Origin: Phoronis australis
Lineage: Eukaryota > Phoronida > Phoronidae
Length of the DNA stretch: 55,184 nt
Direction of reading: 5' to 3'
Assembly: GCA_002633005.1 (NCBI GenBank)
Contig: NMRA01000340.1
Coordinates: 9,849 to 65,032, forward strand
The notes beneath the pieces are model-generated. The model worked only from the letters and a program-made list of their open reading frames with translations, was not told the DNA's origin and ran no database searches. Numbering within the stretch: the stretch's first letter is position 1; each line of letters begins with the position of its first letter. Below, piece after piece: positions 51,470 to 55,184 of the stretch. Position numbers and translations under genes: made by a program.

Positions 51470-51614
51470 TATTGATTTTCCCTGGTGCAAGTCTTCGACA
51501 GGTGGTCACAAATTACCAAAAGACCTTAGGTTGCTACATTCGTGGAGCATTGCGGTTAAAAGGGTCAACCAACTGACGAAAAGTGTGTGTTTGGGAGACT
51601 ACATAACGTTACTT
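51470..51614 (+). pseudogene. Degenerate THAP-like reading frame
   Basis: Reads WCKSSTGGHKLPKDLRLL, then HSWSIAVKRVNQLTKSVCLG, and ends at a donor GTAAGT at 51615. Lys-Leu-Pro-Lys-Asp, then Trp and Ala-Val-Lys-Arg, then Val-Cys resembles a THAP domain. The first Cys and the final His of the C2CH set are not in place, so it would not bind zinc normally. A short exon at 52276 or a frame at 52988-53094 (KKGPISVHGFAPGNLIQPHI) could follow, but neither link is secure. Confidence 0.3.
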
Positions 51615-52555
51615 GGTAAGTTTTTAGCAATCAAGTTTCTATCGACATCGTTCAGTGATGTTATCCCCACTAGTTATCCCACTGAATAACGGATTTATTG
51701 AATGGAACTAAATATTTCTTTTCTGAAACTCACCCAGGACTCGGATGTCTGGTAGGTTAGCAGCACATATTCACATATTGTCCTCCAGGGGTGGGTATGT
51801 GCTCAATATAAGAGGTTATGGTACGTTACGCTCAGAAGTCAAGGGTGACTTTTTCACAGCAATTTCTCTTCAAACTCATGCTATGTCCAATAGAATTCTC
51901 TAGATGAGAGAGTTTCCTTACTTTATAGCGGACCCCACCCCCAGGACTACCAGCTTAGTTACCGAATTAACATGAATAAGCTATTCAGTAAACGTCATAA
52001 CATTGCATTGGAATAAAAATTGACACCTAGAATGAATTTTACTTGTTGAGGTCAGACGCACATTTGAGGTGTCCTGAAAAATACACATTATTAAATCACT
52101 TTTAGCCTGTTTCACATAGTTTAATTCAGATCTTAAATAAGACTTCGGTAAAAGATTATTAGTTTCTACATAAACATGAAGATGAAACGTCATGTATGTT
52201 CTGCCTTACTAAAGTAGTTTGTCTTGTGTTTTCTTTTATAATTTGCTAATATTTCTCTGACTTTTCTGTTACAGGTGAGAGAAAGTGACTGAAACCACAA
52301 ACCTGACCATCTGTTTTACCTTTGAACAAAGTGAAATGCAATCCTTCAGCAATAAACAGAGATAGTTGAACCTAATTTAGAAATTCAGCCCTTGATATGC
52401 CTGATTATGAACTCCATTGCGTGGGAAAATTACAATTGTTTTTAACATAGTTGTTTCTTTATATACTTTTCTTGCATGTGGTACTTTTGTTGTGGATAAG
52501 TTAACACAAATCTTAAAATTGTTCAAAGGCCTTCGTAAGAAAGCTCTAAAAATAA

Positions 52556-52571
52556 TCACACACACACACAA
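52556..52571. repeat. Short (CA)n microsatellite
   Basis: About eight CA units. Confidence 0.9.
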
Positions 52572-53355
52572 ACAAATCAAATGCAAACAATGGGAATACT
52601 TCATTTTGATCCCTGCACATTTCTAGAGGTCAACAGGAAAATGGCAATTTGCAAGCGTAATCGCTAATCATTTCAGATTTATAAAGAATAAGCACAACTG
52701 CAGTGTGTGGGGCTTTAAAACTGAAGAAACATTGTGGTTTCAATAATTAGTGACAAATTTGCTTGTTGATGAAAAATTTATTCGATCATCAAAATGTAAC
52801 ATTAACGGACTTTCTACTGACAATAAGACAATCGATGCAGTCACTGAATGTTTTTTCCCCATAATGTGTACCAAATTGAACTGTTTTTACCATTAGTATA
52901 AAGCCTTTCTTCTCGAAGGAAAAGTTAATTTCACTCAGTGAGAAAGGATAGGTATTAATACCAGATGCTTTTGGTTTTCATTTCACAGAGATCTAGTTTC
53001 AGTAGCCTATAGAAGCGCTTGTAAAAAAGGTCCAATTTCGGTACATGGCTTTGCTCCAGGTAACCTCATTCAACCTCATATAGATCCTGGAAGGTAAGCA
53101 CAACAGAATATCACTTGACTTGTTTTGTGCCCAAAATCTGATCCTGAACTAGACCAGAGTGTCTGCCACTTCGTCTTCTTTAGCTTCAATCCAGCATGTT
53201 TCTTCCAGGAAAGGAAATTAGCTATTGTCCACACATGACTTATTGCCTATGAAAGGGCATCCTCACCAACGGGGCTGACTTGTGTAGCAGTCAGATATGG
53301 TTCCTGTTCATACACAAACAACACGATGTCGTATGGTAACTTCGTACTGCGATTC

Positions 53356-53610
53356 ACATTTCACCAGGGCCACTGACATGTACATTGTGCCATGCAGCAC
53401 TAATGGTGTGTGGAAATGCTGTGGGAAGAGAAAGGAGTAACAAAGCTTGTTCGTTGTCTCCGTTGAAGAAAGTAGGCTTTAACAACAGATCTTCACTGGA
53501 TGGGAAGATCTTGCTGGTTAACTGCAGCCAACTGCTTAAAACCAATTTTTGTCCATTCAGGGTCGATGCAGAAGCGTTGCATAACTCCTCTGCACGGTAC
53601 AAGCCCTCAA
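53356..53610 (-). other. Unrecognised 83-residue minus-strand frame
   Basis: After a possible acceptor (tttggtttag at about 53612) it reads FEGLYRAEELCNASASTLNG, then SWLQLTSKIFPSSEDLLLKP, ending WHNVHVSGPGEM and a stop. It could be a last exon of an unknown gene running toward the left. The opposite strand is also open for 100 codons, which weakens the case. I do not recognise the protein. Confidence 0.25.
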
Positions 53611-54664
53611 ACCTAAACCAAAGGTCACGTGAAAACAGACATGATAGATTTTCATTTCAACTTGTAATAAATTTCCGGAAGACATAGGATAGGGAGTAAA
53701 CAAATAGTCTAATGGATATTTACGAACCCTTTGCCATGGCATTGGACTTGGATCTCACTAACCAATATCGAGTTCAACATTCAGCATTCATTGATGTAAC
53801 TGCCACTGATAAACCTGCTAGAAATCATTCCAAACAATAATACTGCTTTGGTGTACGAAAATATCCCGAGTGCTACGTCAAGTATCGTAACACGCATCAC
53901 AACAAACAAAGATTAACCCGACTGGCGACTACCGCGAAGTCGACATCGGCGAGTATCTCAGTTAACAGGCATCGGTAGAATAAACATAGAATAATCGTTA
54001 AAATAATCACAAACCTTATCTTTGTATAAGGTCGTGCTTACTTTCTCTCATAGAAGCACCCTTTTCACGCCATCTCAGATTCAGTTGGCACGCCTACAAG
54101 CCATTTCACCAAGTATTTAAAGGGCTCGCGAAATAGAGGCTGTTAATCAATCACCACTAGTACACGCGCGCCCTCTAGTTAATGTAAATTCTCCGAATAG
54201 CCCCATTCGCAAGAAACACGCTGCATGTAAATCTCATAGATAAGGAATGCGACTTGTAGCCTGTGAATAAACAAGTGGAGCTTAATGTTACTGTTTACTT
54301 AACAGAAACTATTCAGCAAGTTTTATAATGCTTGGACAGTCCACTGATTTAGAATGATCCCAAGGTCAATTGAAAACATTACACGTGGCGGCCATATTCG
54401 CAGTCTTGAAGAATATCGTGTAAAATGCACCGAATATTCGCAGTGGTTGAGCAAATGAAACACATCCAAATTACAAGGCATTGCTAATTGCAATTAAACT
54501 ACTATCTTTGTTGAAAAAATTTTGTTTTGGGCAATGGAGTGCCAAGGCAAACATGCGACTAAAACCGCCATCTTGTTAGAGATGGTTTACAGCTGCCTAA
54601 TCTTGGATTTGATCTTGAGGAAAAACTATGAGTAGACTTGAAGTCATTCAGAAGTTTCAGGTTT

Positions 54665-54966
54665 TTTGTGTCAGTAAACAGGCCCGCATATTACGCCGCA
54701 AATAATTATTTTACGCCGTAAATAACTACTTTACCCCTCTAAAAAGAATTATCTTACGCACGTTATTCAACGGCGTAACGTTGGCCCATTTGGCCACCGA
54801 TACACATGACGTAACAAGGGAGTATATATGTAGAAGTAAATGCCTTACAACTAGCTTCTGTAAGCTACAAAGCAGCGAAAGAGCTCTCAAAAAGTAATGT
54901 GGTTTGAATGCCTTAAAATCCACCAAGAAACAAACCAACAGAAAATATTTTTTATCTGCTATTTTG
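54665..54966. mobile_element. Foldback MITE family 2, copy 2 (inverted, truncated)
   Basis: Contains ACGCCGTAAATAACTACTTT and TAACGTTGGCCCATTTGGCC, and the flank with AAAGAGCTCTCAAAAAGTA and CACCAAGAAACAAACCAACA, matching 38176-38440 in reverse. Confidence 0.7.
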
Positions 54967-54976
54967 GCATACTAGC

Positions 54977-55184
54977 TCAGTGGCGGATCTAGGATATCAC
55001 AAGGGGGGCCCAAAATTTTGTCCGGCTGTAAGCATTTGCGCCAACCACGATTGTTGATGCGTATAGCACCGAATGGGGGGAGGTCGGGAGGGGGAAATTT
55101 TTCTGTTTTTTCCTCTAAAAATCAAACATTTTCCTTGATTCCTAAAGTATTATCCAAGAAAAATAAAGCAAAAAAAAACAAAAA
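54977..55184. mobile_element. Start of another repeat at the window edge
   Basis: AGCTCAGTGGCGGATCTAGG followed by a G run resembles a widespread transposon end (GTGGCGGATCCAGG type). It is cut off by the window end, so the family cannot be decided. Confidence 0.4.

Larger units (their letters stand above)
51328..54207. repeat. Pair of 60-bp inverted repeats 2.8 kb apart
   Basis: AATGGGGCTATTCGGAGAAT at 51328 and GTACTAGTGGTGATTGA ending at 51384 recur in reverse complement at 54147-54207. The middle 20 bp differ. This could mark the ends of an element holding the THAP-like frame at 51.5 kb. Confidence 0.55.

Overview
This is a piece of an animal (metazoan) nuclear genome, about 37% GC by eye, with intron-split genes using GT-AG boundaries, phases that join without conflict, and many transposable-element remains. 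The two genes encode recognisable animal proteins. Two tandem duplications of several hundred bases, a few percent diverged and each joined by a single N, look like two alleles of a very heterozygous individual placed side by side. Together with Penelope-like, BEL/Pao-like, Kolobok-like and MITE debris this suggests a non-vertebrate animal, perhaps a marine deuterostome or lophotrochozoan. The species cannot be named from the sequence.

Two real genes occupy the left 31 kb in a head-to-head arrangement. On the minus strand, from 19487 down to the left edge, is a ubiquitin-specific protease of the USP4/USP11/USP15 family. Twelve coding exons encode 545 residues: DUSP domain, ubiquitin-like domain, catalytic Cys box and the first zinc-ribbon Cys pair. 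The rest of the catalytic domain lies outside the window. On the plus strand, from 19845 to 30790, is a complete nine-exon, 296-residue mitochondrial carnitine/acylcarnitine carrier (SLC25A20). The start codons are 357 bp apart, so the genes probably share a bidirectional promoter. Human USP4 and SLC25A20 both lie in 3p21.31, so this may be an ancient linkage.

From 31 to 55 kb no complete host gene was found. The region holds a Penelope-like element tail (33.2-33.8 kb), a 1.34-kb Kolobok-like foldback element with a broken THAP domain and TTAA target duplication (36.8-38.2 kb), a candidate DNA transposon with a broken CXC-tailed protein (41.2-44.9 kb), a BEL/Pao-like gag remnant (48.9-49.5 kb), a degenerate THAP-like reading frame (51.5 kb), and several MITE and SINE families.

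The observations most worth following are: (1) a 290-bp cluster, present twice (43.25-43.54 and 44.17-44.46 kb), of tiny hairpins whose stems differ but keep pairing around a near-constant five-base loop; (2) three independent tandem repeats that each straddle an exon-intron boundary and so copy a splice site, in two genes; (3) a tandem intronic repeat carrying a motif like the CTCF core about every 150 bp.
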